From RPQK01 sp041946865 (GTDB lineage: Bacteria > Acidobacteriota > UBA6911 > RPQK01): a stretch of 7,254 bases of DNA. A program made the position numbers and the translations under genes. Position 1 is the stretch's first letter; each line of letters opens with the position of its first letter. Of the stretch, positions 7,116-7,254 are shown in pieces. The notes beneath the pieces are model-generated. The model saw only the letters and a list, made by a program, of their open reading frames with translations. It made no database searches and had not been told where the DNA came from. The DNA is taken from NCBI GenBank assembly GCA_041946865.1, contig JBHGBF010000274.1, positions 1-7,254 of the forward strand, in the 5' to 3' direction.

Positions 7116-7155
7116 CTGTTGGTAATTCCGCCTTCCTGTTTGTAGTTCCGCCTTC
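7116..7155. repeat. Two-copy 20-bp tandem repeat in intergenic DNA
   Basis: Two directly adjacent 20-base units, CTGTTGGTAATTCCGCCTTC (7116-7135) and CTGTTTGTAGTTCCGCCTTC (7136-7155), agree at 18 of 20 positions, differing only at unit positions 6 and 10. The flanking 20 bases on each side do not continue the pattern. The period is not far from two helical turns, so a protein could bind both copies on the same face. The CCGCCTTC end looks like half of a CCGCCTT/AAGGCGG palindrome, but no second half follows directly. It could be a remnant of a dispersed intergenic repeat or paired operator sites; nothing in the window decides between these. Confidence 0.8.
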
Positions 7156-7254
7156 TATGAGGACACACCGTCGTCAAGAGGAAAATCTCCGTGTTTGTAA
7201 CCCCTCAGTTTTTTGTTCGGAGTGTGGCAGCAACGAGGAGAGAGGCGGGTGCTT
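7156..7254. other. Right-edge intergenic DNA, no supported gene
   Basis: This stretch has a less GC-rich, mixed composition than the genes. It holds a T6 run at 7209-7214 and a 5-bp inverted repeat (CTCCG at 7187-7191, CGGAG at 7218-7222) with a 26-base loop that encloses the T run, so it is not a terminator arrangement. A frame starting ATG at 7157 stays open to the edge but lacks a ribosome site and has codon use unlike the neighbouring genes. Confidence 0.4.

Noticed and set aside
7178..7214. GAGG ... CCTC followed by T6 as a rho-independent terminator
   Set aside because: The stem is only 4 bp with a loop of about 21 bases and cannot be extended, and the site is more than 110 bases past the protease stop. 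The T run alone is not enough.
7157..7254. A plus-strand frame open from ATG to the right edge (32 codons, with a C-x-x-C pair)
   Set aside because: There is no Shine-Dalgarno sequence, the ATG directly follows the tandem repeat, and codon choice is unlike the neighbouring genes. A frame of this length is easily open by chance. Sequence to the right of the window would settle it.
1..7254. Defence system, mobile element, CRISPR array, prophage or RNA gene
   Set aside because: No transposase, integrase, terminal inverted repeats, spaced repeat array, nuclease or helicase gene, tRNA-like or rRNA-like sequence was seen. All large genes are housekeeping or metabolic in type.

Overview
The window is GC-rich, gene-dense bacterial chromosome with four complete protein-coding genes in two divergent pairs. 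Two read leftward: a FAD-linked D-2-hydroxyacid-type dehydrogenase and a small exported SnoaL/DUF4440-type protein. Two read rightward: a cobalamin-binding radical SAM protein and a very large exported tricorn-protease homologue. High-GC codon use, a Tat-exported DUF4440 protein and a secreted tricorn homologue with a Lys/Glu-rich linker would suit an Acidobacteriota-like soil bacterium. That assignment is inference from gene style; there is no rRNA or other marker gene here.

Layout. Positions 1-78 are a short spacer that may hold the first 13 codons of another leftward gene, with a small hairpin just before its start. Positions 79-2042 (minus strand) hold the oxidase and the DUF4440 gene, joined by an ATGA stop/start overlap and so almost certainly co-transcribed. 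Positions 2043-2128 are a divergent intergenic region. Positions 2129-3652 (plus) encode the radical SAM protein, an N-terminal B12-binding Rossmann domain, a CxxxCxxC radical SAM core and a TPR-like C-terminal tail. After an 89-base gap, 3742-7059 (plus) encode the tricorn-like protease: signal peptide, PD40/TolB-like propeller repeats, C1 domain, PDZ, and S41-type catalytic domain with a recognisable Ser/His/Ser/Glu set. The last 195 bases are intergenic and carry a two-copy 20-bp tandem repeat.

The genes do not obviously form one pathway. The minus pair is a plausible small operon. The two plus-strand genes are co-directional but separated by a gap with no overlap, and may be independent. 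Both minus-strand genes have good Shine-Dalgarno sequences while both plus-strand genes have none that I can see, so initiation seems to differ between the two sides.

I found no mobile element, CRISPR array, tRNA, rRNA, phage gene or defence system. I see no strong evidence for a new multi-gene system. The items most worth a second look are the radical SAM protein of unknown substrate and the tandem intergenic repeat.
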